Source of the DNA: Nemertoderma westbladi
Taxonomy: Eukaryota > Xenacoelomorpha > Nemertodermatida > Nemertodermatidae
NCBI GenBank assembly: GCA_032718475.1
Contig: JAUCBJ010000225.1
Coordinates: 1 to 64,000 of the forward strand
Direction of reading: 5' to 3'
DNA length: 64,000 nt
Shown piece by piece: positions 42,578-54,192 of the stretch. A model generated the notes under the pieces. It made no database searches. It saw only the letters and a list, made by a program, of their open reading frames with translations, and was not told the DNA's origin. How positions within the stretch are numbered: position 1 is the first letter of the stretch; each line of letters starts with the position of its first letter. The position numbers were made by a program, and so were the translations under genes.

Positions 42578-44118
42578 AGATCAAACGGCCCAGTAGAACC
42601 GAAGTTATTGATGTTTTAAAATAGTCACTCGAAAATTTCAAATTCACTTGGTCACATAGTCTAGTGGTTATCAATCACGTTAATGAAACCTAAGTTCGCG
42701 GGTACGAAATCCGATATTGACCATTCTTAATTTTTTGTAAAAATTTTTTTTTTATATTTTCACTAAAATCGCTCTAACTTCGGTTCTGGTGGTCCAAATT
42801 CAATAAAATTGGTATATTCTTTGCCGTAATGTTTTTTTCTATCTTTTGAGATGGGGTCATTTTTGGCCCAAAAAAAATGAAAAAAAAGGGCCAAAATTAC
42901 GTGATATTTTTCGACCTTTAAAATTCGTAATTTTAATTATAAATGTTAAGAAAAAAGATAGCGGAGGTAATTTGCTAAATTTTAAATGTACTTTTGGCGC
43001 AATACGCTAAATTATCATAGAGTAGCGATTTATTAAAAAAAAAAATTTTTTCGTCCCTTTTTTTAAATATTTTATTTCACACGATCTTCTGCCGCACCAG
43101 TTGTATTAATTTAGTATAATTTAACGCACTATAAGTCTGTGTAAACAAATCTCCCGTAAGTTAAGTAGTTTTCGAGCTGGACGAGTTCCCGCGCAGCGAG
43201 TTTGAAACGCGAAATTTTAATAATGGCCCTCATTTTTTTATATCATTTGCGCAGCAAAACCAATCGAATATTTGAATTCCCCGTATCGATATTGACCGTA
43301 TAAAATGTACCTTAACCAACTAAAGTGAAAAATAAAAAATTATTCGATAAAAACTATTTTTCATATTCTGGCCCTCTTTGGCCCCTATTGTCGACATATT
43401 TGTTGTACCCCCACTCGATAGGAACGTAGCCCCAATGGTCTTCTACGAGTTTCAAAAAAGAATTAGTGGAATCCTACCCGCATTGTCAAATTAAACATTT
43501 CGGAAATAAAATTTCGAAAAAAGACGGACAAAAACGTACAAATATACGGCCCCTTTTTCCATCCGAAATTTTATTAAATCTCTTACCCCCATTCGATACG
43601 ACGGTAGACCCACTCGTCATCGTTGCAACCGCGTTACTTTCGTTCCCGTACGATAAATAGTAGCCGAGTTATTACGGATCCCGCAAAGTCATTATGTCCG
43701 TTTTTTCAACTTTGACGGACAATAGACGGAAAACAAGCCCGGAGGCGGGGTATTCCAAGAAGTGGAAACGTCTAATTTGTACCCCCTCTTTCGATTCTCG
43801 GTGTCTCTGGATGCGTCAAATAGAGGTTTTTTAAGAGTCCTTGTGAAAAAAAGACAAAAAAACCAGACAATTGTCCGTCATGTCCGTCAAAACGATAGAT
43901 TCGCTAAAAGCTCTGAAGAATCTTATTTTTTTGGCATTACGCGTCCCCCCTCGAAAAATCAAGAAAATCGTACCTCTGGAAATAGGTCGAATGGGGGGGA
44001 ACACCGTTTTCGCAGTAACTACGCGTCCAGTATGTAGACTGCGTCCTTTAGAGGGGCGCCGAATTCACCTCACTCAACGCCGCCCTTACTGAATGTTTTT
44101 AAAAAATGTTTCTTCCCA
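42578..44118. repeat. Dispersed repeat S, copy 2
   Basis: Homologous to 8707-10293 with scattered differences and a shortened poly-G. The homology stops where the LINE RT fragment begins, so the LINE either inserted at this edge or replaced the rest of the repeat. Confidence 0.65.
42650..42722 (+). tRNA. tRNA-like pseudogene segment in repeat S copy 2
   Basis: Same 73-nt segment as 8779-8851; the T-arm is slightly better here (CGGG/TCCG). Not a functional tRNA. Confidence 0.4.
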
Positions 44119-45376
44119 TCGAGTAATCAACAATCAACTACTATCCTACTTAAACAAAAATTCAATACTATCAGACAGCCAGTACGGTTTTAGAACACAC
44201 TCCACTACGACAGACGCCATACTCACGGTAACTGAGAGACTACTACAGATACTAGACTCACAGGAATATGCTTGTCTAGTATCTATCGACCTTAAGAAAG
44301 CATTTGATACACTACAACACCAAATACTATTGGACAAACTAGACTGCTATGGCATACGAGGCATCCCACACAAACTGCTGACTAGCTACTTACACAAGAG
44401 AACACATACCGTTGCTATAGGCAACTCTACTTCAGAATCAATACATGCTTCCTGCGGTACCCCACAGGGAGCAATACTGAGCGCAACACTGTTCCTACTG
44501 TACATAAATGACCTACCAAATTGTACTTCACTACTAACAACACTATTTGCGGACGACACGAATCTACTTTATTATCACTCAAACCCTGACACACTACAAG
44601 ACACTATCACTACTGAACTTAGTAAACTTGACCAGTGGCTCACTGACAACCAACTATCACTAAGCCTTAAAAAAACAGAACACTTAATTATCACAAATAA
44701 AAAACACGCCAACATTGCAAATATAAAAATACGACAAACTCCTATTAAAAAAGTAATTCACACAAAATTTCTTGGAATATGGATAGACAATGAACTAACA
44801 TGGAAAAACCACTGTGCCTACGTGCTTAAAAAAATTTCAAAATCTATAGGTATTTTCTTTAAACTTCGCTACATTCTACCACTACACATACTTAAACTAC
44901 TTTACCACTCCCTTATACAACCATACATTACATACGGGATAGTGATCTGGGGAAATGCTCAACCTGCACACATTAACCCAATTAAAATTAAAGTTAACAA
45001 ACTTATCAGAGCAGTTACTTTCAGTCACTACCAAAAACACGCACCACCACTTTACAAACAACTTAACATACTTCCGATCGAACAACTACACCGACTCGAA
45101 ACCGCAAAATTAATGTGGGAAATCAACCACGGAAAGAAACAACCTTTTATTACCTCACTGTTTAAACAAATATCCACTATACATACATATAACACACGGT
45201 CAGCCTCAAGTAAAAACTGTTTTATTCCACGTGTACGTTTACAACACGCACAAAAATCACTAAAATATCACGGTGCTATTGTCTGGAACTCGTTAGACAA
45301 CAGTCTAAAACAATGCAAATCTAAAATATCACTCGCACACAAATTAAAAATTCAATTAATTTCTGAACTAAACTAA
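44093..45376 (+). pseudogene. 5'-truncated LINE reverse transcriptase (CR1/Jockey/L2-like)
   Basis: 427 open codons, of which real LINE homology begins about residue 10. RT motifs: SDSQYGFR (block 2), VSIDLKKAFDT (block A), GTPQGAILSATLF (block B), FADDTNLL (catalytic block C), LSLKKTEHL (block D) and KFLGIWID (block E), then a thumb and C-terminal region. No endonuclease or ORF1 is present, as expected for 5' truncation during target-primed reverse transcription. The 3' end is probably the AATAAATAAATAAAATAAA tail at about 45430-45455. The intact frame suggests a fairly young copy. Confidence 0.8.
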
Positions 45377-45455
45377 ATAAAACATCAATACTGAACATAA
45401 GGGTACTTTAGTAAGTAAACTAAATTAAATAACATAAATAAATAAATAAAATAAA

Positions 45456-45868
45456 ATTTAACAGTAAAACAATAATCACTTGAATAACTAACTTTTTTAT
45501 AAACACAAACAAATACTATACACACATACTTTAATAACGTAGGGAAAGCAAAAACCGTATTATTTCTACCAAGGGTGACAGCCCAGCCCCCCCCCCCCTC
45601 CGAAAAGACCGCTGACGGAAGCCAACTACACTAGCTTAGGCTACAGTTGGCTTCTATCAGTGCATTGCATCATAACTCTAAAAGACGCCCCCTAACCCTA
45701 ACCAAATTCATCAATACCTTTCTAAATATTACCAAAGTGGTGGCGGTTATATTATCGGTACAATAATGTGCGGTCTATTCGAGAAAGGAAATAATAATAA
45801 TAATCAGTTAATCAGTTAATCTGTATCTTGAACCTGCACAGTCCAACGGTGGACAGCAGTGAACGTTA
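45456..45868. other. Spacer between LINE fragment and second LINE
   Basis: Contains a C-run near 45589-45600 and CTAACCCTAACC near 45690. Part of it is probably the 5' UTR of the next LINE, whose exact start I cannot place. Confidence 0.4.
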
Positions 45869-47281
45869 ATGGCTGCCCCTGCCATGGGTCGTAATGACTG
45901 TGATGGGAAACGCTGCATGCATTTGTCTAGCGACGTTTTATCTTATATATGGTGTGCCCACGTGCGTATGGGAATGCCACGTGCATTGATCTACACAACG
46001 ATTGAGGCCTGGCCAAGATTCACAAATGACATGCTGCGATCCGCTAAAGATCGATTGTTCGATACCATTCCCGGACAAGGTAAGAATGCTGAGAACTTCT
46101 CTAAGAAGAGAAAAACAGGAGAATATATGCGAAAGTCTATAGTTGAGGACATCATAGACATGATTGAGTTCAACGGGTTTCTGGAACTACCGGACTGCGA
46201 TAAACCAATATTTATATGTGACAACTTGGCGAATACTCCGCCGTTTTCATTGAGTAGTGCTGAAATAACGGTTCTTTTTATGAAGTTGGGTGAGCTCCAA
46301 GATAGGGTAGCTGTCCTGGAATCCAGACGTGAGTTACCGGTAGCGGTAGGCCTACCTGCCAGTGCCAGGTATGCCTCTGATGTTAATCGCGACGACATTG
46401 GACTAGGGCCTACTGGTACCGGCTGTAGAGGCAATACGAATGATGTTGATAGTGATGTTTCCGAAATACCAATTAATGGAGACTCTGGTACCCGTAGCAG
46501 TAGGTCACATAATACTAGGCCCCCCTCTGGCACTGAGGCTGAGCCCTGGCCACAAAAGCAAAAACCGTTAAATCCACGAGCTGAAGTGTATCGCAATCGC
46601 GATTCTGGACGTAAAGAGTCGTTGTACCGTGAAGCGTTGATTGGTAATACTGGTTTGCATGACGATAACCGGTATCGTCTCCTCTCAGAGTTATCTGACA
46701 TGTCGGAGCGGGAAGAAGGCGATTGGTCTGAGCCAGTCGATCGGTATGGTCGACCGGGTCCGGCTGCAGGACGTCTCCCGCAAGGTCGACCCGATCGCGG
46801 CGAAGAAGTTGGTCGTCGTCCGCCTAGTGGGCCTCGACGCAACAGGCAGTCTGGTAAAAGTAAGTTTGTTAAAGGTTCGTCAACATCGCAGGCGTTTGCT
46901 ACGATTGCACCGACAAAGCGATTATTCCTATCTGGATGTGGCCCGGAAGTTACCGCGGAAGAGATCTCTACTTACATCAAAGTGAATGTTAAGATAGACT
47001 TGAACTGCAGGAAGATTTCACCTGATGACGCATCATACTCCTCGTTTCGACTTGAGTGTAAGGAACCAGACGACGAGAAGTTACTGGTACCTGAGGCGTG
47101 GCCCCAATTCTGTCGTATCAGACCGTTTATTTCCTATGCAAACGGTACGTCCAACCGCAACCGAGCTAGCTTCCCAAAGGCGGCTGCAGATGAACTGACC
47201 CAGGCGAGGAGAGTTGAAGCAGACCAGCTGCAACGTGTATCATTAGCGTCTCAGCCTGACACCGGGGGGGGGGAGGGGTGA
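45869..47281 (+). CDS. LINE ORF1 protein
   Basis: 470 codons. The N-terminal about 150 residues contain Cys/His (CDGKRCMHL) and helical segments with a short coiled coil (FMKLGELQDRVAVLESR). The middle is Arg/Gly/Pro-rich and probably disordered. The C-terminal about 110 residues (LFLSGCGPEVTAEEI to PEAWPQFCRIRPF) match the small domain found at the end of many invertebrate LINE ORF1 proteins of the type ending 'LWPxGVRVRRF', probably an RRM-like nucleic-acid-binding fold. Ends in a Gly-rich tail encoded by a G-run. Likely an RNA-binding chaperone for the LINE RNP. Confidence 0.65.
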   Translation: MAAPAMGRNDCDGKRCMHLSSDVLSYIWCAHVRMGMPRALIYTTIEAWPRFTNDMLRSAKDRLFDTIPGQGKNAENFSKKRKTGEYMRKSIVEDIIDMIEFNGFLELPDCDKPIFICDNLANTPPFSLSSAEITVLFMKLGELQDRVAVLESRRELPVAVGLPASARYASDVNRDDIGLGPTGTGCRGNTNDVDSDVSEIPINGDSGTRSSRSHNTRPPSGTEAEPWPQKQKPLNPRAEVYRNRDSGRKESLYREALIGNTGLHDDNRYRLLSELSDMSEREEGDWSEPVDRYGRPGPAAGRLPQGRPDRGEEVGRRPPSGPRRNRQSGKSKFVKGSSTSQAFATIAPTKRLFLSGCGPEVTAEEISTYIKVNVKIDLNCRKISPDDASYSSFRLECKEPDDEKLLVPEAWPQFCRIRPFISYANGTSNRNRASFPKAAADELTQARRVEADQLQRVSLASQPDTGGGEG

Positions 47282-47433
47282 GCGCAGGCAATGACCAATA
47301 ACTGAAAGTTATTATAATTTTGATTCTGTCCAATACGCTATATATATTATATATATACCAAGATTTTATTTTTGTAACCTATTTTGAACTTTTAAACTAT
47401 ACCTCTTTTTTCATACAACTTTAAAATATTAAA

Positions 47434-50313
47434 ATGGCTTTTTAAAACATTAGGATATCTTCATATAATGCGAATTCAATTAAGTCACTTGAATCTATGA
47501 CTGTAGTCAGGGAACTTTGCAAAGAATCGGATATAGTTATATTGCAAGAACATTTCCTCCCACAACAAGAATTGGGATTTCTTGCATCAATTAACAAAGA
47601 TTTTACACCGTATGGTACTTCGCCTGTTGATTTATCAGATGGTTTTCAATTAGGGCGCCCTTACGGTGGATTGGCTGTGTTATCCAATCAGAAAATTAGT
47701 AATGCGATTAGTTTTGAACCAACCGAATTGTTGTCTGATAAAGAGTTTCGCATTTTGCCTTTTTATATTAATCTTACAGATGGTAGTAAACTTTTAATGC
47801 TAAATGTTTACCTACCATACGAGTCACCAGATAATCATGATATTTTTGTCGAATATTTAGGAAAATTGCAGTCCATAATAGAGTCATCCCCATCAACAGC
47901 GTGTTGTATATTTGGCGATTTTAATGCGTCCCCTGGGCGACCTTTTTATACTGAACTAAATGATTGGTGCAATAATTTTGGCCTCACTGTCTTAGATGTA
48001 GAAACCCTACCCAGTAATAGTTTCTCCTTTGTAAGTGCAGCTCATGGCACAACATCATGGCTGGACCACGTTGTTGTTTCATCGAGTTTCAAATCTATTG
48101 TTAATGATACTCGTATTGATTATGATAAGACGGTTACTGACCATATGCCAGTTAACATTGTGCTAAACATTGATGTGCATAAAATAGATATTGATAATGA
48201 TAATGCTAATGCTAATGCTACCAATGCAAATACGCAAAGCTCTAATGCGAGAAACGGCCCCGAAATATGTTGGTCGAAAACAAATGCTAACAATTTGAAA
48301 GATTATAGTACGTTACTTAATGATCGACTTGATCACTTGGTAATACCCGATGGTATTAAATGTCAAAACCCACGCTGTAAAGAGCATGCGGATTGCATTT
48401 CTGATTTTTGGGACAGTATTTCAGACACTATTTCTAAAGCGGCTCGCGATTCATTGCCCACTAAACAGGGCAATGATTCGTCACGTAATTATAACATTCC
48501 CGGTTGGAATGACGTAGTCAAATTTAAGTACGAGGAATCCCGCAATTGGTTTAGGTTATGGCGTGAGGCTGGGTCACCTAGAAACGGCGAGATACATAGA
48601 AAATATATGGCTACAAAGGCCAATTTTAAACGTGCTCTACGACAATGTCGTAGAGAAGTAACAACGCGAAAAGCCGATAAAATGGCTGCATCGCAACTCG
48701 GCAATGACTATCGGTCGTTTTGGCGCGATGTCAAAAAAGAAAGTACCACATCTGTGCCACTACCGAAAACAGTTAGCGGAGCCTCAGGTGAAGCTGAAGT
48801 TTGTGATTTATTTAGAAATGAATACCATTCTTTATTTAATATTGTAGATAATGCTACTGGTGCTGTCAATTACACACTTAATAATTTGGATGATGTTGAA
48901 TTTTCTAATGATTTCATTGTGAGTGCAGGTGAAATTAGTTGTGCAATATCAAACTTAAAGAAGGATAAGTGTGCTGGCCCCGATGGTATTGCTGCTGAGC
49001 ATTATATCTATAGCAATAGCCCCCGGCTCAACACACTATTGGCCTTATTAGTTACCGCTATGAATATTCACGGTGTAATACCAACTAGCGCAATCCATTG
49101 TTTATTAATTCCGATTATAAAAGATAAAAATGGACCAATAGAGGATAAGGGTAATTATCGACCTATAGCTATAGCCTCAATATTTAGTAAATTATTTGAG
49201 TATATTATCCTATCTCGTATTGAATCACAGTTAATTGTAAGCGATTATCAGTACTCGTTTAAACGCCGTAGTGGTACAGAATTGTGCATTTTTACCCTCA
49301 AGGAGATAATTGATTATTATTTATATAACGGTTCTTCAGTATATGTGTGCTTTGTGGACTCTAGCAAAGCATTTGATAGAATACTACATGATAAACTTTT
49401 TGAGAAACTTCTCCTCAAGGGTATACCCAAGTATATTGTTAGGGTATTAGCTTATTGGTACAGAAAGCAAACATTGCAGGTCAAATGGGGTGAATCTTTT
49501 TCTAGTCCTTTTACTGTATCAAATGGGGTTAAGCAGGGGGGTATTTTGAGTGGATACTTATTTAACGTATACATGGATCAACTCAGTTACGATTTAGTGG
49601 ATACCAATGTGGGGTGCTTATTAGACGGTTGTAGATTAAATCATATAATGTATGCAGACGATATATGTCTCATCTCTAATTCCGCTATTGGTTTGCAGTC
49701 TCTTATCAATTGTTGCTTTAGTTATGCTGTAAATCACAATATTATTTTCAATCTAAAGAAAACCAAGGTCATGTATTTTTTGTCTAGTAGTTATAGTAAT
49801 AATGGTGTTATTCCTTTCTTTTTATATGGTAAACAGATTTCCAGAGCTCACAAATGGGTATATTTAGGGCACTTATTTCATGAGAGTAGGGATGATGATT
49901 ATGACATCAAGAAAGCTAATAGAGGGTTATACGCAAAGGCAAATACGTTAGTTCGAAAATTTAAATGCTGTTCTATATCAGCTAAAGTTACTTTGTTTCG
50001 TGCATTTTTAACTACGGTATATTGTAATTCATTGTGGTCACGTAGCAATTACTCTTCTGTAGTGTATAATCGTTTAAAGGTGGCGTATAATAGGGCGGCT
50101 AGGTTGTTATTCTCCATACAAAGTGGTTACAGTATGTCCCTCTTTTTTGGAAATAACAATCTACCATGTTTCATACATATCCGTCATAAATCGATTAGGA
50201 GTTTATTTACCAGAGTAGATGCGAGTAATAATAAACTTATCCAAGCGGTCACCAGGGTAACGTCCGCTACGTCGCGGATACGGGCCATGCTGGACTCTAG
50301 CCTACTGTACTAA
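47434..50313 (+). CDS. LINE ORF2: APE endonuclease and reverse transcriptase
   Basis: The uninterrupted frame runs from 47446, with the first ATG at 47497, to 50313. The endonuclease strand SSYNANS lies before 47497, and an ATG at 47434 in the same frame is followed after two codons by TAA (47443-47445), so the natural start seems broken by one stop. APE endonuclease motifs: VILQEHFL, GGLAVL, NVYLPY, FGDFNASPG, WLDHVVVS, TDHMPV. RT motifs: CAGPDGIAAEH, NYRPIAIASIFSKLFE, FVDSSKAFDR, NGVKQGGILSGYLFN, catalytic MYADDICLIS, then thumb. No RNase H. Clade is CR1/L2-like or a related APE group; I cannot fix it without a tree. Confidence 0.8.
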
Positions 50314-50520
50314 GGGCATTTTTATTATATTACCTAATATGCAATATATTTTTTTACTCGATGCTTACATAGTAAGCCTACCCTATACCCTACCATACAT
50401 TACATACGTTGATTTAATTATAATAATACAATTTATTGTTTTACTGTGCTATATGGACGTCTGTATTATGTATTTAATTTTACTGATGTCTGGAATAAAT
50501 AAATAAATAAAAAAAAAAAC

Positions 50521-51095
50521 TAATCACAACTAGTGACAATAAGATAACGCAAATGGTGCATTCTTTAGGAATGCTTTATTAACCTTCACACTAACTTCTC
50601 TCAGTATTCTCCAAATATAACATTCATTAATATAAACAGCAATTAACAATAGTATAAAACAGTATATCAGAAAGCAGTGCGGTGAAATGAGTATGTGATC
50701 CGTACGTTATGATAGTTCGATGTGTGATGTAATGCAATGCGTTTAGTATGAAATATGTTAATAGATTTGCGTTCCTATGAGTCTAGGCCACTGATGTTAG
50801 GGCAAAGTCAGAAAGTCAGAATGTCCGAATGAATGAATTCTGAATGAATGAATTCTCAGAATTTGCCGCATTGCGTTATCTCTCGTAGGCCACTGATAAC
50901 AGAGGAAGGGAGATCGCTCTGATTGGCTGAAATATATGTAAACAAAGCACATTCCTCACACAAAGGAACAGCTGGTAGATTTTGTCATTCCAACTATGGG
51001 TTTTTTGACAGACACGTAGTTGTACAATTATAAGCCTTTTAGAGTATTTAGCGCATTGCGTAAAATGACTTATTTTGTCCGCAAAAGCTTTTACA
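50521..51095 (-). repeat. Old truncated BEL/Pao LTR fragment
   Basis: Reverse-complement match to the 5' half of the family LTR, with the inverted CCAAT block (TCTGATTGGCT) and the terminal GCTTTTACA at 51087-51095. Diverged, with indels. The rest of the LTR is missing on the left, where the LINE tail abuts. Confidence 0.65.
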
Positions 51096-51129
51096 GTCCA
51101 TTTAAATGTTGTTTGTTACATTTATTGTC

Positions 51130-51971
51130 TCTAGGTTTAAGCGATCCCTTTACATTTTATTGTCTCTAGGTTTAAGCGATCCCTTTACATTTTATTGTCT
51201 CTAGGTTTAAGCGATCCCTTTACATTTTATTATCTCTAGGTTTAAGCGATCCCTTTACATTTTATTGTCTCTAGGTTTAAGCGATCCCTTTACATTTTAT
51301 TGTCTCTAGGTTTAAGCGATCCCTTTACATTTATTGTCTCTAGGTTTAAGCGATCCCTTTACATTTTATTGTCTCTAGCTTTAAGCGATCCCTTTACATT
51401 TTATTGTCTTAGCTTTAAGCGATCCCTTTACATTTTATTGTCTCTAGCTTTAAGCGATCCCTTTACATTTTATTGTCTCTAGGTTTAAGCGATCCCTTTA
51501 CATTTTATTGTCTCTAGGTTTAAGCGATCCCTTTACATTTTATTGTCTCTAGGTTTAAGCGATCCCTTTACATTTTATTGTCTCTAGGTTTAAGCGATCC
51601 CTTTACATTTTATTGTCTTAGCTTTAAGCGATCCCTTTACATTTTATTGTCTCTAGGTTTAAGCGATCCCTTTACATTTTATTGTCTCTAGGTTTAAGCG
51701 ATCCCTTTACATTTTATTGTCTCTAGGTTTAAGCGATCCCTTTACATTTTATTGTCTCTAGGTTTAAGCGATCCCTTTACATTTTATTGTCTCTAGGTTT
51801 AAGCGATCCCTTTAAATTTTATTGTATCTAGGTTTAAGCGATCCCTTTACATTTTATTGTCTCTAGGTTTAAGCGATCCCTTTACATTTTATTGTCTCTA
51901 GCTTTAAGCGATCCCTTTACATTTTATTGTCTCTAGCTTTAAGCGATCCCTTTACATTTTATTGTCTCTAG
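51130..51971 (+). repeat. 35-bp minisatellite made of a duplicated 3' splice site
   Basis: About 24 copies of a 35-bp unit (GTTTAAGCGATCCCTTT followed by ACATTTTATTGTCTCTAG) lead directly into the true exon at 51972. The unit is the end of the intron (pyrimidine-rich TTTTATTGTCTCTAG) plus the first 17 bases of the exon. Variants include AG followed by C instead of G in about six copies and a 33-34-bp unit in a few. Confidence 0.9.
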
Positions 51972-53577
51972 GTTTAAGCGATCCCTTTGTGGAAGTTCAT
52001 CTTTGCCCTTCGAATTTGTTTCCAAAATGCGAATCGATGAAGACGAAAGTTCAGAAGAACACGTTAAATCCCACCTACAACGAATCCTTCGATTAGTTAG
52101 TTAAACACTACGGGGGGGGGGGGGGGGGGGGGGTGGACGCAAATCACATCTCGTCGAATTAATATCTCGTCTCAATGTTAAGTTACCAATAAAGGGAACG
52201 GAGCAGGTTACAGTTGTATCAAGTTATTCTAAATAAAACTATAAATGAAAGTCAATAGAACAGGATATAATTTTATTTGTTGGAGTAATCATCTGTTATT
52301 TGCGTTGGTTGAGCCTTGGGGAGAGATGAAATTTCCCCATCCCTTATCCTATCCGGATAACTCATATCAGTCTATTGTTATTTGGAACTGCCGTCTGAAT
52401 AAATCGAAAAATTTACTTATTGAAACATTAATATGGTTTAGTTCTACACACAAATTTACTATTGGGGGAATCATATATTTATACCCGTTAATAAATATAT
52501 TATTGCCACTATACAAGTTAAATATGGTGTCCTTATCACTGTATTTGTATTACCTTTAGCAACATATCTGCAGACAATTGTCGTGAGGATTTTGCTGTTA
52601 TTGCCTTCTACGTGTTCGACTACGATTTCTTTGCTTGGCGTAACGATTTTGCGGGTACGTTGTTATGGTAATAATTTACTAAAGTAAACTTGAAGTAACA
52701 CCATCTATCAATCTCTCTATGTCTACCTACAAACTTACTGTATAATAAAGCTATATATATCTTTGACTCTCTGTATTAAAATATGTATCGATTTAGGCTA
52801 AACAATACATAATATAAAATTATATTATATAATAAAAATATATTTAACTAAAAAAACACACAATCCAACAGAATATTATATAAATATTTTATATGACTAT
52901 CAAACATCTACCGAATCTAATAACCTCTATATTATATCAAAATATAACAATAATAACTCTTCGAATTCTAACAATGATGTTATACTGTATTTGTCAGTTT
53001 TAAATTTAAGTTGTTTAGCATCACAATTACATAACCATTTAACCTATTATGTAACTATATCTATGTTATGTTACTAATCTATGTTACTATATTATGTAAT
53101 TATATCTTGGATTATTTTTCTGGGACATGTTCCATTGCAGGCGAGGCCTACCTACCATTGAGGGACGTTTTGGGTCTCAGTGATTCGGCTTCTAACAAAG
53201 GCAGCTACGAAATTATGGCCCCAACTTCTCTCAACTTTATGCGACCGACTGCCGAAGGTTAATATGTCAAATAGTTACGGTATGAATGTAAAACCCAGGA
53301 GTTATGAAAAATAAAGAGAATAGTGTGAATTTTATCCAACTCGTACGTAACTAAGTAATAATTACTTGACAAAATTAAACACGAAAAATTACTTATTATG
53401 TTGTCTATCCTATGTAGCCATGGCCGATCGTGTTGCTATAATATACTCTTATTAATATTACGATAATTTTGATTTGCAGATAATGTTGTTTACCAAGCCT
53501 TGACGAGAAGGACTGGCGACAAACTGGCCTTGGAATTGGTTAAAAAACGCCAACCAATATTGTCGGGGTGCAAATGA
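51972..53577 (+). CDS. UNC13-family (BAIAP3/Munc13-4-like) gene, last four exons with C-terminal C2 domain
   Basis: Exons 51972-52095, 52560-52654, 53141-53257 and 53480-53577 (stop TGA 53575-53577) join with GT-AG introns and preserved phase. The product has a C2 domain: SDPFVEVHLCPSNLFP, TLNPTYNESFDY (the hallmark polybasic/NP-Y-E strand), FYVFDYDFFAWRNDFAGEAY with Ca-binding loop Asp residues (FDYD, RND), then YLPLRDVLGL and a short tail ending LSGCK. The loop plus GEA-LPL pattern is typical of the C-terminal C2 of Munc13-4/BAIAP3 proteins, which tether and prime secretory vesicles at membranes in a calcium-dependent way. Upstream exons, including the start of this C2 domain, are not found in the window or lie before it. 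An AATAAA follows 10 bp after the stop. Confidence 0.8.
52112..52133 (+). repeat. Poly-G tract (22 G) near a 5' splice site
   Basis: Begins 16 bp after the donor GTTAGT of the first visible exon. G-runs in this position commonly act as intronic splicing enhancers and can form G-quadruplexes in RNA. Confidence 0.8.
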
Positions 53578-53586
53578 TGATGTGTC

Positions 53587-53592
53587 AATAAA
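53587..53592 (+). terminator. Polyadenylation signal of the UNC13-like gene
   Basis: AATAAA 10 bp after the stop codon, inside GTGTCAATAAAACT. The 3' UTR would be very short. Confidence 0.7.
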
Positions 53593-53680
53593 ACTATATA
53601 TAAATACATTTATCGTTAACAAATAAATCAATTATCATAAGAGTTTAGAGACAAAGAAATGGTTGGGTGGGTGGGTAGGG

Positions 53681-54192
53681 TAGGTCGTAGAAGGTGATCA
53701 ATGATTTGAATGTAGGCCATGAATGGATGGGTAGGTCGTAGAAGGTGATCAATGATTTGAATGTAGGTCATGAATGGGTGGGTAGGTCGTAGAAGGTGAT
53801 CAATGATTTGAATGTAGGCCATGAATGGATGGGTAGGTCGTAGAAGGTGATCAATGATTTGAATGTAGGTCATGAATGGGTGGGTAGGTCGTAGAAGGTG
53901 ATCAATGATTTGAATGTAGGTCATGAATGGGTGGGTAGGTCGTAGAAGGTGATCAATGATTTGAATGTAGGCCATGAATGGATGGGTAGGTCGTAGAAGG
54001 TGATCAATGATTTGAATGTAGGTCATGAATGGGTGGGTAGGTCGTAGAAGGTGATCAATGATTTGAATGTAGGCCATGAATGGATGGGTAGGTCGTAGAA
54101 GGTGATCAATGATTTGAATGTAGGTCATGAATGGGTGGGTAGGTCGTAGAAGGTGATCAATGATTTGAATGTAGGTCATGAATGGGTGGGTA
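53681..54192. repeat. 51-bp minisatellite with five-unit higher-order period
   Basis: Ten units of 51 bp (GTAGGTCGTAGAAGGTGATC, then AATGATTTGAATG). Two subtypes differ at linked positions (GGCCATGAATGGATGG versus GGTCATGAATGGGTGG). In plus-strand order they run A B A B B A B A B B, so a 255-bp block was duplicated. The minus-strand open frame over it is an artefact of a unit length divisible by three. Confidence 0.85.

Larger units (their letters stand above)
45869..50519 (+). mobile_element. Nearly complete two-ORF APE-type LINE
   Basis: ORF1 (45869-47281) and ORF2 (47434/47497-50313) are followed by a TAAA-repeat and poly-A tail ending at 50519. The tail abuts an old LTR fragment. The 5' boundary is upstream of 45869 and uncertain. 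Confidence 0.75.

Noticed and set aside
45991-46842. 283-codon minus-strand ORF within LINE ORF1
   Set aside because: Antisense shadow of the GC-rich, Arg/Pro-rich middle of ORF1; no motif.
51130-51971. CRISPR-like array
   Set aside because: Units are contiguous 35-mers without unique spacers, in a eukaryotic intron.
53628-54179. 183-codon minus-strand frame of 17-residue repeats
   Set aside because: It is the 51-bp minisatellite read in one frame; there is no sign of a gene.
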